Assembly (NCBI RefSeq): GCF_001039355.2
Contig: NW_019776067.1
Location: 59,107 to 123,106, forward strand
Length of the DNA stretch: 64,000 nucleotides
Direction of reading: 5' to 3'
Source of the DNA: Lingula anatina
Taxonomy: Eukaryota > Brachiopoda > Lingulata > Lingulida > Lingulidae
This document shows positions 24,401 to 36,065 of this stretch, in pieces. Each line of letters starts with the position of its first letter. Position 1 is the first letter of the stretch. The position numbers and the translations under genes are program-made. The notes beneath the pieces were generated by a model. That model was not told the origin of the DNA, ran no database searches, and saw nothing but the letters and a program-made list of their open reading frames with translations.

Positions 24401-27400
24401 ACGATGCTCATACATTACCCAGACTATTAATGTTAATATTAAAACTCTTTATTTTCCAGAAAATGTGCAATGATATCTGCCTACTATGGCATTAGTGATG
24501 TATTTGATAATCTAGTCATTTCTTTGTGCAAGTTTACATCACTGCTGAGCACATCAGAGGTAAAATGCTAACTTATAGAACATATGGTGTGATTTTTAAA
24601 AAACTACTAGATGTCATCTGCATTTAAATATAAGCATGTTATCTTTTTTGTCTTTTAAGGGAGACTTATCAGGCTTACAGCAAACTTAAAAACAATTGAA
24701 AATGTTTGTACTCCTTATGTATGCATGGAAATGAAGTGATTTTTAAGTAGATTAATCAAGACTAGATGCATCCGTATCATACACTTGGTATAAAGATAAA
24801 CAACACATTGTTTTACACTGGGGTATCTGTTTTGTTCCAGACAGCAGAACACATTCCTGTGACCTTTGGTAATAACACTAAGGCTCAGCTGGCAGCTCGC
24901 ACTGTGTTTGGACTAGCACACAGACATGGGGACATACTCAGAGAGGGCTGGAAGAATATCATTGACTGCATGCTACAGCTCTTTAGAGCTAAACTACTGC
25001 CTGAAGTTTTTGTAAAGGTGATGATTACTGTGTGTTTGAAAATACAGAACTTATTGATAATATAAAATAATTGTGACTTGCAATTTGCCATTTGCATTTT
25101 GTTTAGATATAATTACATTGTCAGTTATCATGATTTTGTAGCATGAAACACCATGAACTGGCTGTTTTATTAATTTAATGTAATTTTCAAGGTGGAAGAT
25201 TTCCTGGACCCCAGTGGGAGAATTTCCCTTATCAAAGAAGAGACAAAGGATCATGGGTAAAATTGATTATTTTTATAGCCTTTTATAGGGCACCTTATTG
25301 ATTTAATTTTTGTTCACAATTTTTGTAGAATTGTACTTTTTGTGGTATTTCTTCATTTTTTTGGTGTTTTTTTGTTAACTTGAAAGAGAAACAGAATGCC
25401 AAAACTGCCTTAAGTCTTTATTTTCTTATAACACAGAATTTGCCTCAACTCTATCTTAACATTTATATCTCAACAGTATACTGATCCTTAATAATGTAAC
25501 ATCACCAAACAATCGTCTTGAATTGCAAAAAAAAAAAAAAACATATTTGTTAAAGTAACCTATTTCATGTGTGATGGCTGAATGTGTCCTAGCAAATGGT
25601 GTGAAGTGAGTTTCAAGTATTTATATTATGTTTGTACATCAAATTTAGAGGTAATTTACTATTTCAAAAATGCTTATGGTGATAAGTGTAAAAGAGATAC
25701 ATTTTTGCAATACTGGATTAGTTAAAAAAATTTGTCAACTTAGTGTAGACTTCAAAGATTATTTTTTCATACGCAAAACATTATCGAGGCCTACATATAA
25801 GCTAAAAATAATGTTTTCTTGTTTACAAACAACCGTCTTTGAACAAGCTTTATTTTATTTTATTCCACAGGCCTGAATCTAGTGTGTTTAGTTCTCTGTA
25901 CTCCATCTTTGTGACTGAGCAGCCAAATCAAAAGGGTCCCACTCCAGAAGAGGAGCAGGCCACTAAGAAAGCACAGAACTGTATCAGAGAGTGCCACACA
26001 GAACAGCTCATACAGGACAGTAAATTCCTCAGGATAGATTCTCTGCAAGAACTTATCAAGGTAATTTTACTATGCCACATTTTTTTTCTTAGAAATATGC
26101 TTGATATGTCCTTATTAAGGTGGGGAATAAAAATCTTTTTTATATGCTGTTTTATTTGTTTATTTCAGACCTCTAAACATATATTGACTATCAAATACAT
26201 TGTATATTATGTAACTTGAATTAATGGACATTTTTTGCTTATTTTTTTCAGGCTTTGATATTTGCCTCTAACAATGCTCTTGAAAACCCTGAATCCATTG
26301 GCTTGCACTGTGATGATGACGTTCAGCATGTGTTCTACTTAGAACTCCTGATTAAAGTGGTTCTTCAGAACAGGTATTGTTTTATCTCAACTGTCAAAGA
26401 CAACTGACTCATACTTTCACTCTAGCTTCAATTGAGACAACTATTAAAATGCAATTTTGGGTTTATATGTATACATTTCAAGAACAATTTTTGTCGAAAG
26501 GTCGGCATTAAGGCAAATAAAAATTGTTCATCAGTAAGACAAAATCTCCTCCCTCCTATGCAAACTTCTCTGTATTTACAGAGACAGAGTAGCTCCTATC
26601 TGGCAGGCAGTTCGAGAACACTTCTATAGTTTGATAGTGAATGCCAGTGCTCACACATTCCTGGTTGAGAGAGCTGTGGTGGGGCTGCTCAGACTGGCCA
26701 TTAGGTTACTGAGGAGAGAAGAGGTGGCATCACAGGCAAGTTGCTCATAGTTGAATAATTATTAGAAAAATACATAGAAAGATGTGCCCCTTCTGCTACT
26801 TTAAACATTTCACACTCATTTTTCCTGGCAGTTTTTTTTTTTTTTGTTTGTTTGTTTGTTTGTTTGTTTGTTTGTTTGTTTGAAGATAAGAATCAGAAGT
26901 GTGGATGCATTTTGAATTTTTATTAGCTTGTGTATATCTTATTGATTGGTCAACATTTACTTTGACTGTTAATGATCTGCCTCAAATACCCTGGGTCTTT
27001 TCCAAATATCCCTGCTGTCTTAAAATGAGTTCACATTTGTTTCACTCTGTTCTGTTTCATATATACACCATGATTAAAAAAACTAACCACAAACATGTCT
27101 TGGTTATTTAGGTGTTACTGTCTCTGAGGATGCTACTGATGATGAAACCAGAGATCATCCACTCACTGTGTCGTCAAGTCACCTTTGGTCTGCATGAATT
27201 ACTGAGGACTAATGCTGCTAATATCCACTCCTCTGAGGACTGGTATACGCTGTTCACACTGCTGGAGGTGGCTGGGGCTGGGGCCAGTCCTCCCCCAGTC
27301 ATGCAGACTGGGAATGGAGTGGATGTGGCTGAAAGTCTGGTAGATGCAGGTAAATGGGTCTGTTGGTAGTTATTTATTTAGATAATTAACATTTGCATGC

Positions 27401-30400
27401 ATGCATGTATTCTAGGCAAATACACAAACCTAATAAAAAGTTTTCTATTTTATCCCTAGATTAAGTGGCATGTAAAATTACATTGTGGAATTGTAAAATG
27501 GTATTTCATTTTAACTTTTTACTTATACACATCTTAAGTTATTTTGTCGAAAGCTAAATTTCAAATGTGTCTTGAATTGCCTGTTTTGTAATTACCTGTG
27601 TCATAATATGGGGGTGATTAAACATTATTTCCAGATCCCTTTTTCCAGTTCATGAACAATAATAAATGTGTCTTTTTCTCTCCCTGAAGGTGCTCAGAGT
27701 GATAGTGAGATAGGAACAGACCACGTGCCCAGTGAATACAGTGACAGAGGGTATACCTCAGACAGTGAGTTGTATGAGGCACTTCAGACTAAGCACCAGA
27801 AAGCCAGCACTGAGGTAGATCTAAATGTGAGGCCTTCCAATGGCAGCTGGCTGGTGGTAAGTGGAAGCAAGTAGTGTTACAGTAACAAGTAATCCGACTT
27901 GAAGGTAGTTTAATGTGATCACCTTTACAATCTTTATGTACTTTTGCCTGGACATTTCATTTCCATAACTGTCACATTCACCGACATATTTGTATATACT
28001 GTAACTGCCTGTCCATATTTTCATTTTACTGAATATTTAAAAGGAGGCTTCTCACAGTTTTGTTTGCCGTTTTGAAGCTTTGCTTTGTTTTTAACATTTT
28101 AATCAGGCAGACAATATTGATTCATAGGATCTTGTCACATTTATTTATTTATTTATTTTTTTTTTTGTCAAAAAGGTCCCTAATTATTTATGTCATTCCT
28201 TTACTTACTATTACATCTATAAAATGAAACAAAATTTTATACTTTTTTTCCAGGTCAATAAAGAAGAATGTGAAAGAGCAATGTTGGTGAACCAGTATAG
28301 TATTGAATTAAGAGACAGGCTACAGCCACATGATACCAAGTCTTTAATGAAGGCCTCGGAAAGCCTGGCATTCCTTGTGCGTGATGCTGCCCATGTGACA
28401 CCACACAACTTTGAGAACTGTGTTCACGCTATTAGGATGTTTGTGGAAGCCAGTGTAAATGGAGGTAGGTGGTCAAGAACCTCCTTTTATAGCTGTATGT
28501 CAAGATTGGGGCTAATTTTACTGGGTTAAGGATGCGTTTGAAGAGAGTTGATATGTCAATCATTGTCACTAAACGCTGACCAAATACTATCCTTTGACAT
28601 GTCGACTTTTATATGCGTCACATCTTAGCTAGCTTCACATGTAACTTTAAGTCATATCTAGATTAAAACTTTATTTTGCTTGATATATATCAAGAGCAGT
28701 ATAGTTATATGAGAGTTACAAAGGATTAAGATTGTTTGAATACAGTGACAGAAAAAAAAATTGGAAAATTGATGTGCCATTTTAGCTTACTTTTTCATTC
28801 AAATATTTCTATCTTTGGTGTACGAGGCAGTGAATATCTTTATAAAGAAAATCTATGGCTATGTCTGAAGAATGTTTGAAATTGAAATCTGGTGGGTGCA
28901 TGTTTTGGTATGGATGGAGGCAATATTTTAAGAACATCTGAAATGATCAGAACTCTTCATTTCCTCTACTTCTAGGTTCCCACTTAAACAAACATCTTTT
29001 AAAGCCAAAAGTTCATGAAAAGAAAGGCCATAAACATGGTCAAAAAAAAGGAGATAAAATGAAAAAATCCAAATCCTCTCCTGCTCACATAGCACATGTC
29101 ACAAACTCAGATGATGAAGAAGAGTTTGAAAACACTACTGGAGCTTATCACTCGCTATCAATACAGGTACCTTTTGTGAATTCATGTTTGTTTTTGTAAT
29201 ATGTTTGCATATATGTAGACTATTTTTATGCATGATATGGCCCAGCAGTGGGTTAAGTGCTGAAAGCCAACTGTTGCCACTGGGCTTAACTTAACAGTAT
29301 AGAGGACTTGCAATCAGTGGATGGTATTGATTAATACTTTCAGTTCTCATTATGTTAAAAATTATGTGTTTTTATTCAATCTTTATCCAAACATTGTTGA
29401 TGTAAGTAAGAAAAATATCATGAGCAGTATTTTTTTTTAATGGAAACGATTATAATTATGAAATATGATAATGATTATATGATTATGGCATTACCACATG
29501 TAAAAGATAATTTGTAGTAGTAACAGTGTAAGAAGTTTTGTGTATACCACAGCTGTAATACTAGTTTTTTTTTTCTGAGTAACCATTATCTAACTTTGCT
29601 TCAGCTTCTGGATTTGATGCACACCTTACACACCAGGGCAGCCTCAATATTTGGTTCCTGGGCAGAGGAGGAGGATGGACAGGGAAAAGATAGTATAGAT
29701 GCTGGCTCTGGAACTTTGTGGATAAAATGCTGGTGTCCACTTTTGCAGGGTACGTAGGGTAGTGTAGGGTAGCACTGGCTTTGAAATTTTATATAGTTTT
29801 TATATAGGTTATGCAGCATTTTTTTTTAATTAGAAAAGTTTCTACAATGTATTTCCCAAATGTGTCATAGGATAGTGCCCTAAATAAGAAAATAGTGTTA
29901 CATAATATGCATCAAGGTCAGAAGTGTGTGTGTGTACTTGATCATTTTCTGTGTTTTACACTTTGGCATCAAAATTTTTAACTGTAGTGGACTCTGAGTA
30001 AATAACATTGGGGCTAGTAAAGGGAAGAACATTTTCAATCCGTTTACTCTATTTTGCCTCTATCAAAGAATAACATAAATGTCTTTTTCGTTGTAGGTAT
30101 TGCTCGCCTCTGCTGTGATGCCAGGAGAGCAGTCAGAAGTCAAGCACTTACATACCTACAGAGGGCTTTACTGGTACATGATTTGCAAACTCTGTCCCCT
30201 ACAGAATGGGAATCCTGTTTTAATAAGGTAATTAGAATTTGATGTAAGTCTGCTCAGTTTTGCAATGTCAGTTTTGGACATTATATATTTTAAAATCTTT
30301 TTCCTGTGGTGAGCAAAGGATGAGTGCGAATAACCATGGGCAAAGTGCCCATCGTCAAAATTTAAAAATAATTTGCTATTATAAAGTTTATGCATATATT

Positions 30401-33400
30401 TGTTGCATGGAAAAATATTATTTGGTTTGAGGCATCGTAACTTAGTATTTTAATGAGTTATATGTGGGGGGGGGGGGGCCGGATTTACCTGTTGTATGCA
30501 GTCTAATGAATCAGAGCAACTTGTTTCAGCATTTATATTACGTAAATGATTTTTTTTTTTCTAATGAAACTGGTCTTGTGATGTAAAAAAGAGTTTTGTG
30601 TTAAATAATTGTGGTGTGGCACAAGTAAATGGGAAAGTAATTTTTTTTTTAATCCTAGAGAAGAGAGGGAGAGGTATATTACGGTATTTTCTCACAGAAG
30701 CCATCACTGATTTCACTTAACTGTACTTACTATAACTAAAGATATGTAGCATTGCAATTCAGACCCCCCCTAAAACACACATTTTCATGAATATTTGACA
30801 AGGTCATTTTGACATTATTTTTTTATATTCCAAATTCAATAAAAAAAATTTTTTTAAGTGGATCATAAAAGTGTAAGACCCCAACTTTAATTTGGCATCA
30901 ATTTTTTTCCATTCATTCACAATTTATTTTTCATGTACAAAAGTGGGCACTTTTACCCCCTTATTCGCACTCATCCTTTATGTGAGTATGAATGAAGCTC
31001 CTTTGTATATATATATATATGTACATTTTAAATACTAGCCAGAAGATCACAGAGAAGAAAGTAATTTTGTAAGGACAAGTTTGAAAGTCCTTAAGTAAGT
31101 GTGGGAGATTTTAAATGACCTGTACCCTCTAGAAGTCATTTAAGATGTATGATATTGTTTATGCTTTAAGCATCTACTTGTTTATAGAAAGCATACAATA
31201 TATAACTTTACTTCCATTTATCTGCATAGGTCCTGTTCCCACTTCTTGCCAAACTTCTGGAAAACATTTGCACACAAGACCCTGTGGGACTGGAGGAGAC
31301 TAGGATGAGAGGATCTACTTTACTCTGCAAGGTACCCTTGATGTGTTACATTGTGAAATGCTATTGAAATGCAAACCAAAACTTGACCCTAGTCAGTGAA
31401 CTGTTGGTCTTAATAGTCAAAAGCTTCATTTTGTTTGACATATACCTGGATGTCCTTTACTTACGATTTAAATTGTTAACTAAAAAAGAGATTTTTCCAA
31501 GGGAAATTGCCTGGAAAATTATTTTTTACATTTCGGTAGGAAAAAGATCAAGCACTGTGCATATGTTTAGAAAAAATTATGAAACCCATTGCAATAAAAA
31601 CTTAATTAAGGATTTCTTTCTATCTTTTGTGTAGGATGAGAAATCTAATTGTAATACTGTGATGCATATTTTTTGTTCCAGGTTTTCTTACAGCACTTGA
31701 ATCCACTGCTTTCCCTGCCTACTTTTACAGCCCTGTGGCTGACCATACTGGATTACATGGACAAATACATGCATGCTGATAAGAGTGACCTATTGGTAAG
31801 AAACTTAATCCCATGCACATTAAATGACATGCTATTACCACTGAATATGTGGAGGGCTGTTTGCTAAAGAGTAGTACTTGATTTGTAAACTCTTGAACTC
31901 TTCTTTGTCATTTTACGATATATAAATGAAAAGTATCTTTGTTTTAATTAAAAGCCTAAAAAGTCCAACATTTAGGATTAATCATTGTTTTTGTTGATGT
32001 CTGGGTGATGATGGTGTGTCATCATTGTGTAATGCCGGTGTACTCCGGTGTCTGGTACACTTTTATTTATACAGGTACTCTTATACAAAAGCAGTCATTG
32101 AAAAGAAGTTTGTGTCTTTGACATAAAAGACATAGCATTGCCAAACTCATTACTTTTTTTTTTCAGTATGAGGCTATTCCTGAGTCACTGAAGAACATGT
32201 TACTGGTGATGGAGACAGCAAGGATCTTCACACCTGAGGAGGAAGAGTCACAGTTGTGGAAACTAACCTGGGATAGAATTGACAGTTTTCTACCAACTCT
32301 TAGAACAGAATTGTTTAAGCCACCAGGTAAACCAGCAACCTTTTCTTAAATGTGATAGAAAGAAATGGAATTGTTCAGTCCACTGTTTTCATTCTACACC
32401 TTAGTTGCCCTTTGAGGTGTAAAAGTTTGCTTGTGTAGAGAAAATGAAAGAATAGAAAGTATTTAACACTATTTTAAGCATTTTGTGTGTGAGATAAGTT
32501 TGCCTGAAATAAATACAAATATTTTGTGAAAATTATTTTATCACATTATAGTAATAATTTTCTCTTATAATATTTCTGGTGTACAGAAGAGAAGAAACCA
32601 ACCGAGCAACAGACCACTCCTCCTGAACCCCAGGTTATTGAACATAACTCTCAAGCTGAACCAAACACTCCTCTACTACAACAACAACCTGCAGAACAGC
32701 AGCAGCAGCAACAACAACAAAAACAACAACAACCTGGGCCTGAGCAATGTCAGCAGCAGCAATCAGTGGCACAGTTGCACCCAATACAACAACAGCTACA
32801 GCAACCACAGCAGACCAACGGTGTGGTGGGGCAAAGCACATGGGGTTCAGGTAGGATTTCTCTAGTGTTGGGCTTATGGTGGGAATATGCCACATAAAAC
32901 TTCTTGGGCATTTGTAAGAGCTGAATAGAAGATTTTGAAAGATGTATGTTTAAATAAAGTGGTACTTCTATTATATATTTAGTACGTAGTGTTCATAAAG
33001 TTTTTATTTAAAAAGTTGATCGTATACTTGTTTTTATGTAAAGTCTACTGAACATTTTAAATGAATTTTAGCCTTAAAATTTATTATTATTATTAAAAAT
33101 GTATTTGATTTTCCTCCACTATGCTAGCTTTTATTGCTTTCCTTTCTTGTGGTTATCATGCATAAAATTCCAAAGTTTGCCTCCTTCACACTCATATAAC
33201 CAGATCCAACTGTATTCTAGGAGGCAGCCCCATGAGACCTGCCAGCCCCTTGACAGATGAGACTCCACTGCCCCCAACCTCCACCTACATCCTACACCCT
33301 CCTCTGCCTACAGTGGTCTCCCCACTGAAGCCAGGCATGCCTCTACAGCCTCTACAGCACCAGCATCAAGTGCCATTATTGCTGAACCCAGACCTGATAC

Positions 33401-34132
33401 AGGCAGGAATGCCTCTGTTATCACCACAGGTACTTAACTAATTGGAATAACTGAAAGAAAGCTTCATTGAATACTTAAGATTGGTGACTGATTTGTGCAG
33501 GTTTTCTGCTGATTTATGTAAAGAGATAGAAAGAGCATAATATGTTATTGCTCCTGGTCTCTTTTATAAGAATTGTCTGGTACTTTTAATCAGCATGTAC
33601 ACTTGCAGGGGCACTTGAGTGAGAAAAACAATCATTTGGACATTTTATACATGAAAAAAAAAATTATTGAATGTTGGAGTTGATATTAAATAGTGCATAA
33701 TGCTTAGTGTTGTTAATCCTGAATGTCAAACACAGAAACCATCTGTTTTGATTTGTAATGAGGTCATTTATGCAATCTGTATATGAATATGATCTATCTT
33801 GATTTATTTATGTTGGCATAAACAGCAATGCTTTTTCTTTAAGTTTCAATCTGAAATTTAAATAAAAAATATATTTGAAAATATCTTTTCATGTACAATT
33901 CATAAAAGTGAGATTTTCACCATGTGCACCTCTTTATTTTAGTATTTGAATCCAGTGTTCTGTTGTTATTTGTATTTCTCATATTTAGAAAGAAAATAAG
34001 TGCTTTTTTAGATTTTTATTATTTATTTATTTATTGCCATAGTTTGCTGCTATTTACACATTTGTTTATATGTTTCAGAACACGCCTGAGAAAGTGAGTG
34101 ATGCCAACAATATGGTCTCTTCTAACCAGTGA
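11829..34132 (+). CDS. GBF1: Golgi Arf guanine-nucleotide exchange factor GBF1, complete
   Basis: Large Sec7-family GEF that loads GTP onto Arf1 at the ER-Golgi intermediate compartment and cis-Golgi, allowing COPI coat recruitment. Forty coding exons join in one frame (5763 nt, 1920 residues plus stop) with every junction phase consistent; human GBF1 is about 1859 residues. The protein starts [20 protein letters not shown] and ends [12 protein letters not shown]. Order: DCB (about 1-213), linker and HUS (about 214-661), Sec7 (about 733-925) with catalytic Glu near 825, HDS regions, then a Gln/Pro-rich tail (about 1746-1903). The start matches the vertebrate NIYIIQGEI start closely. Exon coordinates are given in the five segment entries. 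An upstream non-coding exon is likely. Confidence 0.97.
12069..12325. mobile_element. Near-perfect foldback element in GBF1 intron 1
   Basis: The arms from GGCTTCGTTCACATGCAATG onward are matched in reverse complement up to 12325, with the centre near 12197 around a short direct repeat of CTTATAGTAA. The stem is about 120 bp with few mismatches and includes the unusually GC-rich word CCCGCGGCGTAATTACTGGC. No coding capacity. The structure is that of a foldback MITE or a recent inverted duplication. Confidence 0.85.
16403..16866. repeat. Dispersed repeat copy A with GC-rich minisatellite
   Basis: Shared, in opposite orientation, with 47580-48345: blocks around GTCACCGTTACCGCTTCTCC, CATCTCTTGGATTTAGGTCA and CCAGCTGGTGGTACAA correspond. 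This copy alone contains a tandem array of GCTCCGCCGGCTCATGCG-like units (about 16480-16545). It has no recognisable protein and lies inside GBF1 intron 6. The base at 16755 is an N. Confidence 0.75.
16990..17011. repeat. Poly-T tract in GBF1 intron 6
   Basis: T run of about 22 bases, about 85 bases before the exon 7 acceptor; too far upstream to be its pyrimidine tract. Confidence 0.9.
17095..21554 (+). other. GBF1: GBF1 exons 7-16: linker and HUS domain
   Basis: Exons: 17095-17243, 17502-17652, 17823-18026, 18597-18780, 19066-19286, 19549-19647, 19915-20109, 20413-20554, 21000-21110, 21454-21554 (residues 214-732). Exons 7-10 form a poorly conserved, acidic linker with a Gly run, ending in [12 protein letters not shown]. 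The HUS region follows: [28 protein letters not shown] and, in exon 13, the HUS box [20 protein letters not shown]. Exons 14-16 carry a divergent pre-Sec7 linker rich in Pro and basic residues. Exon 7's donor (GAAGG|GTATTA) and exon 8's acceptor are inferred from frame. Confidence 0.93.
18415..18456. repeat. (ATT)n microsatellite
   Basis: About 14 ATT units in GBF1 intron 9. Confidence 0.96.
21772..24074 (+). other. GBF1: GBF1 exons 17-22: Sec7 catalytic domain
   Basis: Exons: 21772-21974, 22244-22367, 22751-22876, 23171-23253, 23425-23488, 23902-24074 (residues 733-990). Sec7 motif 1, [10 protein letters not shown], is in exon 18; its glutamate (about residue 825) is the glutamic finger that displaces GDP and Mg from Arf. 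Motif 2, [16 protein letters not shown], is in exon 19. The Met of VIML (about residue 863) lies 38 residues after the catalytic Glu, as in human GBF1, where this Met supports brefeldin A sensitivity. Nothing catalytic is missing. Confidence 0.96.
24460..27856 (+). other. GBF1: GBF1 exons 23-30: HDS1-HDS2 region
   Basis: Exons: 24460-24559, 24841-25017, 25192-25256, 25871-26060, 26252-26373, 26582-26735, 27112-27349, 27690-27856 (about residues 990-1394). Helical repeats needed for Golgi membrane binding in vertebrate GBF1. Landmarks are [52 protein letters not shown] and the acidic DRGYTSDSE motif. Exon 28 ends CACAG followed by GCAAGT, so intron 28 (26736-27111) uses a GC donor. Confidence 0.94.
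26844..26881. repeat. (TTTG)n microsatellite
   Basis: About nine TTTG units following a T run, within the GC-AG intron 28 of GBF1. Confidence 0.95.
28254..34132 (+). other. GBF1: GBF1 exons 31-40: HDS3 and Gln/Pro-rich tail
   Basis: Exons: 28254-28464, 28976-29166, 29605-29749, 30097-30227, 31230-31331, 31682-31795, 32167-32326, 32587-32850, 33221-33429, 34079-34132. Landmarks: [75 protein letters not shown]. Exon 32 encodes a Lys/His-rich insert followed by an acidic DDEEE stretch. Exon 38 encodes CAG/CAA glutamine runs and exon 39 a Pro/Leu-rich segment resembling the vertebrate proline-rich tail. The stop is TGA at 34130-34132. Confidence 0.93.
30316..30978. mobile_element. TIR element in GBF1 intron 34
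   Basis: AAAGGATGAGTGCGAATAA at the left end is matched by TTATTCGCACTCATCCTTT at the right end, 660 bp apart; inner words CAAAGTGCCC and GGGCACTTTT also pair. No transposase is visible, and the interior is AT-rich with a G run (about 30467-30478). It is a MITE-like non-autonomous DNA element. Confidence 0.7.
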
Positions 34133-34544
34133 GAGAAGATATCACAACTGTTTCCCCCCCAAGATCACTTACAGTGGTTTTTACTAGTGACAGGATCCAT
34201 AAGATGAAAAGATACAGCATTTGATGTTTAATTTATTAACATATTCATAAGCACTGAATTTCTTAATGAGACGCTGTACAATTTTATCAGTAAACTGACT
34301 GAATTACCGAGTGACGGCTATAAATCCACTGTGATTTGGTTACATAGTGGTTTGTGCTGTGAGTGATGTTATTGCTCACTTCAGCAGCTTTTGATTTTAT
34401 TACTGTGAAGAAACGGTAATGGATGAAGTGAAAAAAGTAATAACAGTTTAGAAAGACTATATGCTGCATTTCCTTACAAAATATGTGAAACTAGATGCTG
34501 ACAAGATCAGTTAAAATTGTTTACTGAAACTATACATGAATAAG

Positions 34545-34573
34545 AATAAAGCCAAACATACATTAACAATAAA
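34545..34573 (+). terminator. GBF1 polyadenylation signals
   Basis: Two AATAAA hexamers, 34545-34550 and 34568-34573, lie about 415-440 bases after the GBF1 stop codon, before the convergent NHL gene. Either could define the 3' end of the mRNA. Confidence 0.6.
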
Positions 34574-35147
34574 AACAAATAGTTCACAGTGTTGATTGTG
34601 TTTGTATTGACTTTCTTAGCACATTTCAATCTACAAATTGATTGCAATAAGATGAAAGTGATCATGTTTTGGGTGACTGTCCTAAAATATCATATATATA
34701 AGTCACATTTTAAAAATTGGTTGTATGCTGAACTTGACATGTAACTTGGATATATTTTGATGAATTTCAAGTACTTTACATTTGATTTATGTACTGCTGC
34801 ACTACTTTTGGGTATTTCAAATTGTTTTCAGCCCTCCCATCTCATTTTCAAATGTAACCAGTATTTTATAGATTGTTAAGGTCTAAACCCAATGCAGTAG
34901 GAGATTTTCTCATGAAGAATCCCCTCATATTTTTTACATGACCGGAGTACTGGGTCAGTCCTGGTTTTCACATCTGAAGTTGGTGATGAGGTTGGACAAA
35001 ACTGTCAAGAATATGAAAAATGGTATATATATATATTCCTGCAGTGTCATCCAGTTCAATTCAGTGTCACAGTACGTGTATCTTTACGTTATGAATGTAG
35101 GAATGGTACGTACTGTCTGAAATGTTTTTTTTTCAATGACAAGAGGC

Positions 35148-36065
35148 TCACATGTTATACACCTTCACGAAGTTGTACTGATCGCCGGTGGTGACGAACA
35201 GTTGATTATGGGCTGCAACCCCCTTTGGCATTGGTGTGCTTGTGATGATCTCTGACATGTACTTGAGATCGGATGACCACATTTGAACACGGGAATTCCC
35301 CTCATCGGCAATGTATATGTAACCCTTTCTGTCGATGCAAATCCCTTTTGGGCGGTTGAATTGTCCTAGCCCAGTACCTAGCCCACCGATCTCCTGAATG
35401 AAATCGCCATTACGATCAAAAATTTTCACGGCGTTATTGCCCATATCTGTGACAAAAACGCGTCCGTTTTCATCTACGGCAACACCCATGGGTTGATAGA
35501 ATGGGCGCTGGGGTTGAGGCCGGAGCTCGCTGACGAGCTCTCCGTATTTGTTATGAATTGTCACTTTGTTCAGACTAGTGTCTGTGACGTACATGTTTCC
35601 TGTGCGCCAGTCGCAAGAAACATCGGATGGCTCTCGGAATATCGTGCGACCGAATTCTCCTACCTCTTCAAGGCAACCGCTTTTAAAGTTAATACGAAGA
35701 AGCACTACTCGCCTGTTCCCAGTGTCTGCGACGGTGAAGTGAAGTTCGGGGATGGGACTGTATTTAACACTCCTTGGGGCAAGCAGCTCTCCCTTGTTGG
35801 TTCCTTGGCCCTGGACCCCGTAGGGTGGGAAAACGACGCTGTGGGTATGGGTGTTGAACACTTGGATCCTGTTGTTGTCGGTATCGGCCACGGCTATGTC
35901 CCCAGTGCTGCTGGTGTCAAGAAACCATGGCCAGTAGAGCTCGTCCTGCTTAAAGCCGATTCTACCAAATTCTGTGATCTGAGGCACCCTGTTGAGTGCG
36001 TTTTCTGGTGCCCCTCTCGGCGGGGGAATTAATACTGGCTGTGGACCATACGGACTGAATGACAT
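35148..36065 (-). CDS. Intronless NHL-repeat beta-propeller protein
   Basis: A single-exon frame of 305 residues from the ATG at 36065; the frame stays open upstream only to a GTG. About six NHL-type repeats are visible, with typical blade ends ADTDNNRIQVFN, ADTGNRRVVLL, TDTSLNKVTIHN, TDMGNNAVKIFD and ADEGNSRVQMWS, preceded by motifs such as FYQPMGVAVDENG and FNRPKGICIDRKG. This fits one complete six-bladed propeller. There is no signal peptide, RING or B-box, so it is not a full TRIM2/3-type protein. NHL propellers bind proteins or RNA; the target here is unknown. It converges with GBF1 (about 1 kb between stop codons). Lack of introns among intron-rich neighbours suggests retroposition. Not resolved to an orthologue. 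Confidence 0.85.
   Translation of the reverse strand: MSFSPYGPQPVLIPPPRGAPENALNRVPQITEFGRIGFKQDELYWPWFLDTSSTGDIAVADTDNNRIQVFNTHTHSVVFPPYGVQGQGTNKGELLAPRSVKYSPIPELHFTVADTGNRRVVLLRINFKSGCLEEVGEFGRTIFREPSDVSCDWRTGNMYVTDTSLNKVTIHNKYGELVSELRPQPQRPFYQPMGVAVDENGRVFVTDMGNNAVKIFDRNGDFIQEIGGLGTGLGQFNRPKGICIDRKGYIYIADEGNSRVQMWSSDLKYMSEIITSTPMPKGVAAHNQLFVTTGDQYNFVKVYNM

Noticed and set aside
32635-32895. Val/Ala-rich minus-strand frame of 86 codons
   Set aside because: Antisense of the CAG/CAA glutamine repeats in GBF1 exon 38.
35493-36032. 179-codon plus-strand frame
   Set aside because: Exactly antisense to the NHL propeller gene, whose repeats explain the open frame.
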